Position numbers and translations under genes: made by a program
Part shown: positions 36,619 through 46,634 of the stretch, one piece after another
How positions within the stretch are numbered: position 1 is the first letter of the stretch
How the letters are laid out: the number at the start of each line of letters is the position of its first letter
Notes under the pieces: model-generated
Databases searched by the model: none
What the model was told of the DNA's origin: nothing
What the model saw: only the letters and a program-made list of their open reading frames with translations
Origin: Candidatus Obscuribacter sp.
Lineage (GTDB): Bacteria; Cyanobacteriota; Vampirovibrionia; Obscuribacterales; Obscuribacteraceae
Reading direction: 5' to 3'
Length of the DNA: 64,000 nt
Assembly: GCA_016712465.1 (NCBI GenBank)
Contig: JADJQZ010000001.1
Span: forward strand, 2,604,001 to 2,668,000

Positions 36619-36641
36619 CTGTTTGATTGTCCGTCAAACAG
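36619..36641. promoter_or_regulatory. Perfect inverted repeat upstream of the TPR gene
   Basis: CTGTTTGA (36619-36626) and TCAAACAG (36634-36641) are exact reverse complements with a seven-base spacer. No T-run follows, so it is unlikely to be a terminator. Its place 50 bases before the GTG at 36690 suits an operator or a 5' leader hairpin. Confidence 0.35.
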
Positions 36642-36689
36642 TCAATACTAATTAGTGGAGTCAGTCGTTTCTTTTGATGGGAGTGGCAA

Positions 36690-38114
36690 GTGAGTTCAGT
36701 GCTCGATCGAGATCTGAAGGAAGCCCGGCAGGCTTTTGACCGGGGGCAGTACCGCGAACTGCTTATCGCCTGCCGTCCTCGCTACTATGAAATTCGCTCT
36801 CAGGCCGCTCGCAAGCCGGACAAGGCTAGAAGTTTCACGGAAGAACTGGGCGGACTGGTGGACTTTCTGCTGCTCTTCGGGCGTTCACAGGCACGCCTGG
36901 AAGACTACGAAGAGGCCGGCGCCGCTTACGATTTAGTCGGCTCCCTTCTAGAGGGGCTGCCGCTTCAGGGCAAGTGCGCGCTTCTTAATTTTAAGCTCAA
37001 ACTGGAGGAGACTGTCCTGGCTTTGCAGAGCGGGCTGAAGTCGCTGGAGGATACCAGTCAGACCCTGGAGCAACTGGTCAAGGACATCAAGACCTGGCGT
37101 CAAGAGGATAGTACCGCCACTGGTGGCAAGGGCTCAGCCCTGGCGGAGGAGGCAACTCGTCTTCTGGTGCGCAGTCAGGCTCATCTTGGTCGCGTCAAGG
37201 TGCAACAGTCCGATTTGCTTTCAGCTGGTCGGGAGTTGAGACAGGCTTTGGGGCTTGCCCAGAAGAGCTTTGGTAAGGGTGATCGCTCCTCATACTATCC
37301 TCTTCTGGCTCTCGCTTTGCTGCACCACAGGGAAGGCAAGTATACGCTTTCTCAGGCTCTGGCAAGGGATGCAATGGAAGTGATTCTGCCCGGAGCCGAA
37401 AACTTGACTGAGGGGGAACATTTCCATGCTCTTCTGGTGGAGCCGCTTATGATCCGTGCAGAAGCCTTGCTTGCTCAAGGTCTATGGTCAAAAGCCCTCT
37501 TGCCGGCCAGGCAAGCTGTTTATCAGGCTCTCAATACCCTGGGCGATGAGCACAGTCTCTATCGACAGTTACTGAAAGTAAGAGCCCGAGTGCTCAAGGC
37601 TAACTACGAATTCGAGGAGGCTGTGGAAGATTGTAAACAGCTATTACAGATGCAGGAAGCCGATCTGGCTCGCACCGCCGGTGATGGCGAGAATAAACTG
37701 AGCGGCTCTCATCTACTGATTGAACCCCTTTGCGAACTAGCTACAGTACTGGCTCGCAGCGGTGCTAATGATCAGGCACAAATCTATTTTGAGCGAGCCC
37801 TCAAGTGCCTGGAACTGGCCGCGCAGGAGCGACCCTTTGAAAATGCCGGCGCTAAAAAGGGGGTCGGTAGTCTGCAGGAATTCAATCTTCAAGCGTCCGA
37901 TTCGGCTTGCTATCAAGAGCGCGCCCTTCTCGACGAGCTTTCTTTCTGTTATTTGATGCAGGGCAAAGTTGCCGATGTTCTCAGGAACATTCCAGCCACG
38001 CTGCGCACCGAGTATACCTGCCGTCTTGACCGCGTCACCAGCATCTTTGATAACTACCAGGATGCCGGTCGCCTCTTACAAGAAGAGATTGATAAGCATA
38101 GACCCGCAGAATGA
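36690..38114 (+). CDS. Cytosolic TPR protein, 474 residues
   Basis: An all-helical repeat protein without a signal peptide or membrane span. TPR-like units are spread along its length, for example SQARLEDYEEAGAAYDLVGS, LHHREGKYTLSQALARDAME and VLARSGANDQAQIYFERALK. It is divergent from canonical TPR, and no catalytic domain is attached. The GTG at 36690 has GGGAG about eight bases upstream. A protein-interaction role is inferred; the partner is unknown. It is convergent with the repetitive secreted protein at 38126. Confidence 0.72.
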   Translation: MSSVLDRDLKEARQAFDRGQYRELLIACRPRYYEIRSQAARKPDKARSFTEELGGLVDFLLLFGRSQARLEDYEEAGAAYDLVGSLLEGLPLQGKCALLNFKLKLEETVLALQSGLKSLEDTSQTLEQLVKDIKTWRQEDSTATGGKGSALAEEATRLLVRSQAHLGRVKVQQSDLLSAGRELRQALGLAQKSFGKGDRSSYYPLLALALLHHREGKYTLSQALARDAMEVILPGAENLTEGEHFHALLVEPLMIRAEALLAQGLWSKALLPARQAVYQALNTLGDEHSLYRQLLKVRARVLKANYEFEEAVEDCKQLLQMQEADLARTAGDGENKLSGSHLLIEPLCELATVLARSGANDQAQIYFERALKCLELAAQERPFENAGAKKGVGSLQEFNLQASDSACYQERALLDELSFCYLMQGKVADVLRNIPATLRTEYTCRLDRVTSIFDNYQDAGRLLQEEIDKHRPAE

Positions 38115-38125
38115 CTGGCTAGAGA

Positions 38126-39613
<1,488 letters not shown>

Positions 39614-39743
39614 TGCTTTACTTGCTCCTCATTACGGCAGCCACTCACTTCATTTATGCCTTATATCATCCAGAATACCTGGTTTTGCTAATTTCTCAAG
39701 AATTATCTTCTTTGCTGCATAGGCAGGCCGTTTTCGACCCCCT

Positions 39744-40781
39744 TCAGTGGTGCATGAGCTTGTAAATACCCTGATTGAGAAGGCTTCCCATGGGGTTGGC
39801 GGCGGGCATGCCGTAAGGGTTCATGCCGTAAGACCCCATACCGTAAGAACCCATACCATATGAATTGACGCCGTAAGGGGAACCCATCATGGGATTGCTC
39901 ATGCCCATGCCGCCTCCCATCATGCGCATTGCTGAGTTGGTCAACATGCCGCCCAAACCGCTGCCGGAACCCATGGGCATGCCATAAGGTGAACCATATG
40001 GAGAACCATAAGGAGAGCCGTACATGCCATTTCTTGTGGCCATTACCGTGCCCAGTGTTCTTACCAGTGCCGAGCCGATGCCTGCTGCCACGGCGCCTGT
40101 GCCACCGCCCGACGGCGGCGGTTGACTGTTATTGTCTGTGTTCTGTGCAGTCCCACCGTTTTTGAATTCGGACATGCTGGGAAAATCAGCCGTCCAGCCG
40201 TCATTCATGGCGCTGCTATTGGTGCCGTCAGCCTGGGGGGGTTGGGTTTGATTCTGCTCCACCATGCCCTGTTGAATCTGAGGCTGGGCTTGAGTCATGG
40301 GCGTAGTAAAGTTGCCGTAAGGCTGTGCCAGGGTGCTCTGGCTCTGAACGGGGTTGAAATTGTTTTGATAGTTAGGCGCTTGCATGTACTGCCCGTTTTG
40401 AAAGGAAGGCGGAGCACCGGCAGTATTGTAGGGTTGCATCGGTTGTTGAAAATTAGGCGGCGGCGGTTGACCCTGACTGTAGCCCTGATTGGGCATCTGG
40501 TTTGAATATGGCTGCTGATTTGGCGGCGCGCCGTAAAAATTTCCGGGCGGCGCCATTGGCGGTGCCTGATAGGAAGGTGGTGCGCCGCCTAAATTGCCGT
40601 TATTGAAGTTTGCATTATTGGGGGAGTTGTTGGTGGCATCCACCAGGGTGCCAGGCGCTGCGGAAAAGCCGGGGTCGGCGCTCTGGGCATGGGCCGGGTT
40701 GGCTGAAAAGACGGCAAGGAAGAGCAAAACCCCCAGTTTTATCTGGGGGTGTTTGACCGAACTCAGTGTTGACCTTCTCAT
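39744..40781 (-). CDS. Secreted Gln/Pro/Gly/Met-rich protein
   Basis: I place the start at the ATG at 40781, whose A is the last base of the upstream protease's TAA, giving a signal peptide QIKLGVLLFLAVFSANPAHAQ. The frame opens 24 codons earlier inside the protease gene. The mature protein starts SADPGFSAAPGTLVDATNN, like the secreted protein at 38126. It then becomes Pro/Gln/Asn-rich, with a conserved helical piece AVAAGIGSALVRTLGTVMA. Its C-terminal half has repeats of YGSPYGSPYG and YGMGSYGMGS type. No known domain. Coupled translation with the CtpA-type protease suggests an envelope role. Confidence 0.72.
   Translation of the reverse strand: MRRSTLSSVKHPQIKLGVLLFLAVFSANPAHAQSADPGFSAAPGTLVDATNNSPNNANFNNGNLGGAPPSYQAPPMAPPGNFYGAPPNQQPYSNQMPNQGYSQGQPPPPNFQQPMQPYNTAGAPPSFQNGQYMQAPNYQNNFNPVQSQSTLAQPYGNFTTPMTQAQPQIQQGMVEQNQTQPPQADGTNSSAMNDGWTADFPSMSEFKNGGTAQNTDNNSQPPPSGGGTGAVAAGIGSALVRTLGTVMATRNGMYGSPYGSPYGSPYGMPMGSGSGLGGMLTNSAMRMMGGGMGMSNPMMGSPYGVNSYGMGSYGMGSYGMNPYGMPAANPMGSLLNQGIYKLMHH
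40726..40749 (-). terminator. Terminator-like hairpin inside the start of the secreted-protein gene
   Basis: On the minus strand the sequence reads CCCCCAG, six-base loop, CTGGGGG, then TTTT. The stem is seven perfect base pairs (40730-40736 with 40743-40749). It falls about 10 codons into the gene starting at 40781, just downstream of the protease gene. Either it attenuates expression of the second gene or it is a chance product of the signal-peptide codons. Confidence 0.45.
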
Positions 40782-41992
40782 TATTTCGTCCGTGCAAGAT
40801 CCAGGCTGCTGGTGCGAATTGGTTTCAAGCTGGCAATTTTCTCTTTCAAGCATTCCCGGGCTACTCGCTCTTGTTCTTTCTTGTCGCTGATGGAAATATC
40901 GGGGATGACTCCTACTTTATTTATGTCCAGACCGCTGGGGGTGAGGTAGCGGGAAACGGTGATGTGCACGGCTGCTCCGCCAGGCAATCTGTTGATTTCT
41001 TGCACCAGACCTTTACCGTAGGTCTTTTCTCCGACAACGATGGCTCTACCGTTGTCTTTGAGAGCACTGGCTAGAATTTCGGAGGCGCTGGCACTCTCGT
41101 TATCGACCAGGATGACGATGGGTTGATGGGAAACTGGTGCACCGGAAGCAATATCGGTATGGCGTCCGTGGCGGCTAATGGTGCTGACGATGGCGCCGCC
41201 TTCCAGGAGCATGTCGGCAATTTCCAGGGCATTGGAGAGGAGACCGCCCGGGTTGTCTCTCAGGTCGATGATCAGACCATCGGCGCGGTTGAGTTTCTGC
41301 AGGGCTTGCTTGAATTCTTCCGCCGCGTCATTGGAGATGAAGGTGGTGAGGGTGATGTAGCCGATATTGGTATTTTTGTCGAGATGGGAGTTCACGGCTT
41401 TAATGGTTATTTCTTCCCGGGTGATGTTGACGGTTTTGAGGCTGGCTCCGTGTCTCAGGGTCAATTGTACCGGTGTGCCGGCTTTGCCGCGGATGCGGTC
41501 GGCAGCCTGTTCGGGGGTCATGCCGATGGCATTGTAGGAGTCGATGGCGGCTATCTCATCGCCCGATGCGACGCCGTTTCTCTCAGCCGGTCCGCCTTCG
41601 ATGACGCGGTTGATTATAAGCTTTTGCTGATCTTTGCTCTGCATCAGGTTGATGCCTATGCCGACGATGCGAGCATCGATGGCATCATTTTCGTCCTGGA
41701 AGGCTCTGGGGTCTAGAAAACGTGTGTAAGGATCGCTGAGCGACTCGAGCATCACTTTTACATATTTGTGGGCATCGGCTGTGGTTTTGATCTGGCTGTC
41801 GAACTTGTGCTCCAGTTCGTTCCAGTTTTTGCCGTTGAAATTGGAATCGTAATAGTTGTCTCTGACCAACTGCCAGGCCCGGTGGTAAACATCCACCGGC
41901 TGGGTGCGGTGTCCGGAAGCCGGGAGGCTGACGGAGCCTGTCGCCATCAAGGCGAGCATGAAAATACCAACTATGCGCTTCCACTGGCTCAT
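40781..41992 (-). CDS. S41-family C-terminal processing peptidase (CtpA-like)
   Basis: Exported serine protease of the Tsp/CtpA family. A signal-anchor (VGIFMLALMATGSVSLPASG) is followed by a helical domain (WNELEHKFDSQIKTTADAHK), a PDZ domain (IGINLMQSKDQQKLIINRV) and the catalytic core. The core shows GLIIDLRDNPGGLLSNALEI, the Ser in NESASASEILASAL and the Lys in GEKTYGKGLVQEI, so the Ser-Lys dyad is intact. I use the ATG at 41992; a GTG lies three codons earlier. It overlaps the downstream secreted-protein gene by one base. Confidence 0.9.
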   Translation of the reverse strand: MSQWKRIVGIFMLALMATGSVSLPASGHRTQPVDVYHRAWQLVRDNYYDSNFNGKNWNELEHKFDSQIKTTADAHKYVKVMLESLSDPYTRFLDPRAFQDENDAIDARIVGIGINLMQSKDQQKLIINRVIEGGPAERNGVASGDEIAAIDSYNAIGMTPEQAADRIRGKAGTPVQLTLRHGASLKTVNITREEITIKAVNSHLDKNTNIGYITLTTFISNDAAEEFKQALQKLNRADGLIIDLRDNPGGLLSNALEIADMLLEGGAIVSTISRHGRHTDIASGAPVSHQPIVILVDNESASASEILASALKDNGRAIVVGEKTYGKGLVQEINRLPGGAAVHITVSRYLTPSGLDINKVGVIPDISISDKKEQERVARECLKEKIASLKPIRTSSLDLARTK

Positions 41993-42239
41993 AGAATACA
42001 CCGAAGAGAATATGTGATGAATCGAGTTCTTTAGCTGCTTTCAGCTCTTTGTTCTTACCCTTGGGTAGAAGCGGAAGCCTCGGCAATCGTATGAATTCGT
42101 ATTTCTGATATTCCCGCCTATTCGGGTTTTTCAACACTGTTAGATTAAATAGTGGCTCTTGGCAACCTTCGGAGCGGAAAGCCCTGCAAATATTTCCCCT
42201 GCGGTTTGCTTGCAGAGCCGCTTTAGTGCTCAAAGCTCC

Positions 42240-43802
42240 CTATTTGAAGCCGTACTTGGACCACTGTTTGGAGACATGCTCCCGTACTTCTTTAGACATG
42301 ACTATTGGCGCCGGCCAGTCCCGGGTGAAACCTTCCGAGGCCCATTTCTTTGTGGCATCGATGCCTACCTTGGAGCCATAGCCCATGAGGGGCGAGGCGT
42401 GGTCCAGGATGTCCAGGGGACCATCGGCAAACATCATGTCCCGGCGCGGGTCGGTGTTGCCGAAGACATGCAGGGCCACTTCCGACAGGTCATGTACATT
42501 CACTTCCTTGTCAACAATGACGGCAAACTTTGTGAACATCAGTTGCCCCAGTCCCCACAGGGCGCTCATCACCTTTTTGGCGTGGCCTGGGAAACGTTTG
42601 TCGATGGCCACAATCACACAGTTGTGGAAAACGCCCTCCCAGGGCAGATTCATATCAACTATCTCAGGTACGAGCATTTGCACCATGGGCATGAAGATGC
42701 GTTCGGTGGCTTTGCCGAGGAAACAGTCTTCCTGGGGCGGCTTTCCTACAATTGTGGTCTGGTAGATGGGATCTTTGCGGTGAGTGACGGCGGTCACGTG
42801 GAAAACCGGAAAGAGTCCGGCCAGGCTATAAAAGCCGGTGTGGTCGCCGAAGGGACCTTCCCGTCTCAGGTCGCTCTGGTCCACATAGCCTTCAATGACA
42901 ATTTCGGCGTTAGCCGGTACTTCCAGATCGATGGTTTTGCACCTGGTGAGGCGCACCGGGCTCTGCCTGAGAAAACCGGCAAATATAAGTTCGTCTATCT
43001 CCGGGGGCAGGGGCGCCGTAGCGCTGTAGGTGACGGCCGGATCGGCACCGAGGACCACTGCTACTTCCAGGCGATTACCCGGTTTCTCGTAAGCTTCTTT
43101 GTCGAAGAAAGTGCCGTAGTTGGGCGGCTCCGGCGGCTGTACGGCGCCGCTCGGCTCGGCTTCCATAGCGGTTGCCATGGATTGTCTGCGGCTTTCCTCA
43201 AAATTACGGGCGCCGTCATGGTGCTTATGCCAGTGCATGCCGGTGGTGACGTTGTCGAACTTTTGCAGGCGGTACATGCCCACGTTGCGGTTTCCATGAC
43301 GTGGATCTTTGGTGATTATGGCTCCCATGGTTATGAAGGGACCGCCGTCCTCGGGCCAGCATTTGAGGATGGGAAGTTTGTCCAGCATGGGTGAGTTAGG
43401 ATCGGTTATCACCACTTCCTGGCAAGGGGCGTGCCCACCTGTCACCTTGGGAGGGAACTTTGCCACTTCCATGAGCATGGGCAGGAAGGAGAGCTTCTCC
43501 ATAAAGCTCTCCGGTACCTTCGGCTTGATAAAAGAGCGGATTCGATCGGCAATGGAGTCCAAATTGTCCACTTCCAGGGAGAGGCACATGCGCCGGTGGG
43601 AACCGAAGGCGTTGATCAGGACGGGCATGTCATAGCCTTTCACATTGGTGAAAAGCAGGGCCTTGTTTCCTTCCTTCAGCTTGCTGACGCGGTCGGTTAT
43701 TTCAGCCAGTTCCAGGTCTGCCGAGACTTCCGTAGTGATGCGCATTAGTTCGCCCTGACGGCTCAAAACGTCTATGAAATCTCTCAGGTCGGTGTATGCC
43801 AT
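42240..43802 (-). CDS. UbiD-family decarboxylase, probably in menaquinone synthesis
   Basis: A prenylated-FMN-dependent decarboxylase of 520 residues. Family landmarks are KALLFTNVKGYDMPVLINAF, GSHRRMCLSLEV, GAIITKDPRHGNRNVGMYRL, HWHKHHDGARNF and GDHTGFYSLAG, with the conserved Arg and Glu positions around the active site. In organisms using the futalosine route a UbiD-like enzyme removes the carboxylate late in menaquinone synthesis; mqnE at 12725 makes that role likely here. No ubiX is adjacent. The start is the ATG at 43802. Confidence 0.87.
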   Translation of the reverse strand: MAYTDLRDFIDVLSRQGELMRITTEVSADLELAEITDRVSKLKEGNKALLFTNVKGYDMPVLINAFGSHRRMCLSLEVDNLDSIADRIRSFIKPKVPESFMEKLSFLPMLMEVAKFPPKVTGGHAPCQEVVITDPNSPMLDKLPILKCWPEDGGPFITMGAIITKDPRHGNRNVGMYRLQKFDNVTTGMHWHKHHDGARNFEESRRQSMATAMEAEPSGAVQPPEPPNYGTFFDKEAYEKPGNRLEVAVVLGADPAVTYSATAPLPPEIDELIFAGFLRQSPVRLTRCKTIDLEVPANAEIVIEGYVDQSDLRREGPFGDHTGFYSLAGLFPVFHVTAVTHRKDPIYQTTIVGKPPQEDCFLGKATERIFMPMVQMLVPEIVDMNLPWEGVFHNCVIVAIDKRFPGHAKKVMSALWGLGQLMFTKFAVIVDKEVNVHDLSEVALHVFGNTDPRRDMMFADGPLDILDHASPLMGYGSKVGIDATKKWASEGFTRDWPAPIVMSKEVREHVSKQWSKYGFK

Positions 43803-43845
43803 TGATCAAATACCGCTTTCATCTTTGCTTTTCCCGAGACCTAAG

Positions 43846-43875
43846 GGATACCTACCGGATACCTGCCGGATACTT
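43846..43875. repeat. 11-bp tandem repeat
   Basis: GGATACCTACC, GGATACCTGCC and a partial GGATACTT follow one another directly, about 45 bases before the UbiD-like gene's start codon on the other strand. They could be protein-binding sites for that gene's promoter (inference). Confidence 0.6.
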
Positions 43876-44100
43876 ATAGGTTCGGAGAAAAGAGGGTGTC
43901 GTTAGATATTATTGGCACATTGCCGGAAGTCGTTCACGATTGGGAACGCAAATTTATATATAGATATTTAGAGATAGCCGGGGGCTGGGTATAAAATCCT
44001 TGCCTCCTCGGGGGCATGGATTTGTTAATATCCCGGATTCGGAATTTTGTTGCTCCAGACAATATGGGCTTGCCGTTTGTCTGGACTTGAGGGTGGTGAC

Positions 44101-44196
44101 ATGTCAGGCAGAAAACTCACCTGTGTACTTTGTCTTCTGGCTGCTGCCTGCTTTGGGTTTCAAATTCTCGTACAAAGCTTTGTTAAATCGGTTTAG
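44101..44196 (+). CDS. Possible 31-residue single-span membrane peptide
   Basis: ATG at 44101 follows GAGGGTGGTGAC, a good ribosome-binding site. The peptide starts MSGRKLTCVLCLLAACFGFQ and continues ILVQSFVKSV before a TAG. It has a basic N-terminus and one hydrophobic segment with a lipobox-like LAAC. It may be a genuine small membrane protein, or a relic signal peptide of a lost gene. Short ORFs of this size also arise by chance, so confidence is low. Confidence 0.35.
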   Translation: MSGRKLTCVLCLLAAACFGFQILVQSFVKSV

Positions 44197-44355
44197 ACCT
44201 CTCCTTGAGGCGGTATCTAGTATTGCGAGCAATTTTGAAAGCTGAGTTTTGATCTGATAATGAAAATAGGAATCCCTGAATTTCCCCTGTCGAGGTACCT
44301 GTGGTTAATAGAGATGCAAACAAGTCTTAGCATCTGAATCAGGGTATTTGAAAAG

Positions 44356-45594
44356 TTGAAAAGAGCAATACAGAAACTGGAAGATTACTGGAAGTCAGCG
44401 GAGAAAGCCCAGACCGAAGGTAAGTATGGTTATGCCGAGAGCATATGGTATGCGGCCCTGGAGGAAGCACAGGAGTTGCCGCGTAATGACAGACGCCGTG
44501 CTCTGGTTATGGAACGGCTTTGTGAGTGCCTCTGGTTTCAGAAGAAGTTTGATGATGCCGTGCCGCTGGCCAAGGAACTGGTGGGCATCTATGGCGAAGT
44601 GCTGGGGCATGAGCATTTCGATACCGCCTGTATGGTAGCCAATTTAGCCCTGCTTTATCATGTATTGAACGACTACAATAATGCCGAGCCGCTCCTCAGC
44701 CGGGCTCATCAGATAAAACTGCGAGAACTGGGTGCCCAGCATCCCGAGGTCGTGCATCTCTACAACACCCTGGTGGAGGTGAGGCGGGCCCTGGGTCTGG
44801 ATAAGCAGGAGAAGAGCACGGTCTCTAGTTTGATTAGCGGGCGCCAGTGGAGCAAGACGGGACGCTTTCAGGCTGTGAAATTGCCCGAGGCTCCGACTCC
44901 GCCTAAGATGACGGAAGTAGACGTTTCCTCCAGTTGGAAGAAGCATTTTGACGATGCCAAGTTTCAAGCCGATCAATGCCAGTGGGCAAAGGCGGAAGTG
45001 GAATTGACCCAGGCTCTTTCGCTTATCGAACAAAACAGTATCACCGACGCCAGGCGTTGGACAACACTGTCCGCGCTAGTGGATGTGCTCTCCAAACAAG
45101 ACAAGCACTTGCAGGCCGCTAATCATGCTGTCAGGCTGCATGAGATTCTCTCGCTTAAAGAGGGTGGAATCACCCAGGTCACTGCCGACAGCCTCAATAG
45201 TTTGGCCAAGCTCTATTACTACGGCGGCGACATCGAAAGTGCGCTGCGCTATGCTGCTGTTTGTACCAAACAGTACGAGCATATTTTCGGAGCGGAAGAC
45301 CCTTCAGTAGCCACTTGCCTTGTGAACCTGGGTTTGTTGCAGCACCTGGGCAAGCATTATCTGGATGCCGAGAATTCATACAAGGCCGCGCTCAATATAA
45401 GAACCAAAAAATTGGGTGCCGAACATCCGCTCACCACCCAGGTATTGAAAAACTACGCCAACCTGCTCAAAGAAACCCATCGCGATGAAGAGGCCGAGCA
45501 CATGCAAACCTGTGCCACCGGCTTTGTCACCGGCACCTGGAACGTCGTGGAACTGGAAGAGCGCCTCACTGTGGAGTCTGAGCCGGTTATCTAG
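44356..45594 (+). CDS. Kinesin-light-chain-like TPR protein (cytosolic)
   Basis: A 412-residue TPR_12-type protein. Repeats carry the kinesin-light-chain pattern, for example GHEHFDTACMVANLALLYHV, DYNNAEPLLSRAHQIKLREL and GAEDPSVATCLVNLGLLQHL, with the next DAENSYKAALNIRTKKLGAE. A linker with charged and proline residues (about 150-195) separates two TPR blocks. The start is a TTG at 44356 with no strong ribosome-binding site, so a later start is possible. No signal peptide. Function is protein binding by inference. It ends six bases from the convergent PDZ gene. Confidence 0.75.
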   Translation: MKRAIQKLEDYWKSAEKAQTEGKYGYAESIWYAALEEAQELPRNDRRRALVMERLCECLWFQKKFDDAVPLAKELVGIYGEVLGHEHFDTACMVANLALLYHVLNDYNNAEPLLSRAHQIKLRELGAQHPEVVHLYNTLVEVRRALGLDKQEKSTVSSLISGRQWSKTGRFQAVKLPEAPTPPKMTEVDVSSSWKKHFDDAKFQADQCQWAKAEVELTQALSLIEQNSITDARRWTTLSALVDVLSKQDKHLQAANHAVRLHEILSLKEGGITQVTADSLNSLAKLYYYGGDIESALRYAAVCTKQYEHIFGAEDPSVATCLVNLGLLQHLGKHYLDAENSYKAALNIRTKKLGAEHPLTTQVLKNYANLLKETHRDEEAEHMQTCATGFVTGTWNVVELEERLTVESEPVI

Positions 45595-45600
45595 GCTCTA

Positions 45601-46534
45601 TTAATACTTGGAAGAGTCTTCATAGGCTTTGGAGCTGAGGCAGTCCTTCAAGGCTTTGCTCAGCACCGCCGCCGGTGCGTCGGCCGGCACTGCCATTTCC
45701 GGAGCCAGAAGCCAGCAATTTTTAGGTAGAAAAAGAACTGTCGGGGTCTGGATTCCGTATTCCTGCCTGAGGTCTTGCAACTTCTCGTCAGCCAGGGCGT
45801 ATCTTAGAAAACCCAGGGTCGCCTTTTGTTTCTCTTCTTTGATCATGGCTTCAAGGTTTGGATTTGGTCCCTGAGCGCTCTCATAAAATTCCACCACCAG
45901 CGGTGCTGACCTGTTTTCGTTAAAAAATAGCGGCGGTAAGTCGCAGGGCTCAAGCTTCTTCTTGCCACCGGCGAGAGCTTCTTCCTTTTTCTTCTGTTCC
46001 ATAAGCGCCTGCCGCACATAGAATTGCAGTTCCTCACCCTTGACGCTGTCGGCCAGTCTGCTTCTGATGATGTGCCGTTCGCTTACTTCGCCCTTTTGAT
46101 TTTGCAACTTTAGTTCCACCGCCTGCTCCACCAGCCCTCGCATGCGGGTGCCGATTGTTCCCAGGGGCATGAGACTGGTGTCCTGTCCATTTACAGCCAG
46201 GAGATGTTCGCCTGGCTGAATGCCTGCTTGAGCGCAGGGAGAGCCTTCGGTCACGGCTTTCACCACCGGATAAATAGACGGTTCTGTTCCGGGTGCCGAC
46301 TGAGAGCCGGAAAAGGCCAGTTTGAGACCCACCAGACCTAGATTGCCGGGGGTGTAGTAGGGGGGCTTTTTCCGCAGGCTGCGCACCATCGTTGCTTACT
46401 CCCCCTCTCTCGGAACAGGCTGCCAGCCACAGGCTGACCGTAAGAGAGAGCGCAAGCCGGAAGCCCATTGAAACGGAAGCTGAAAAACTGAGACCGCTAC
46501 CGGCTTTGGGCTCTGAACTAACTCTCACGTGCAT
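45601..46534 (-). CDS. PDZ and thioredoxin-like lipoprotein with apparent frameshift
   Basis: The first frame (46534 down) gives a lipoprotein signal, GFRLALSLTVSLWLAACSER, with a clean LAAC lipobox. Past a run of T5 C G6 on the plus strand (46360-46371) coding sense moves to the frame ending at 45601. That frame holds a PDZ domain (CAQAGIQPGEHLLAVNGQD) and a thioredoxin-like part (APLVVEFYESAQ ... YGIQTPTVLFLPK) without CxxC. A paralogue at 47658 is intact, which supports a one-base indel in the homopolymer. However, the ATG at 46389 has GGGGGAG nine bases upstream and could start a shorter cytosolic form. Confidence 0.6.
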
Positions 46535-46634
46535 AATTTAAACCCAGGGGATACACTTGTGGTTGACTTTTTTCCACTAACTATACGAATCGGACTCATT
46601 CGAGTCTAGCGCCAAATGTCACTGGGTTTTTGCC

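Larger units (their letters stand above)
43803..44355. other. Long intergenic region with short repeat and a possible small ORF
   Basis: This 553-base gap separates the UbiD-like gene (leftward) from the TPR gene at 44356. It contains an 11-bp tandem repeat at 43846-43875, an A/T-rich patch near 43949-43975, GGGTATAAAATCC near 43987 as a weak promoter, and a 31-codon ORF at 44101. An 81-codon frame at 44000-44245 has no good start and looks spurious. Confidence 0.4.

Noticed and set aside
42159..43394. Plus-strand frame of 411 codons opposite the UbiD-like gene
   Set aside because: It is the antisense shadow of a strongly conserved decarboxylase; its translation has no family features and no ribosome-binding site.
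44000..44245. 81-codon frame in the gap before the TPR gene
   Set aside because: TTG start without a ribosome-binding site and a translation without coding character; the 31-codon ORF at 44101 in the same place has better signals.
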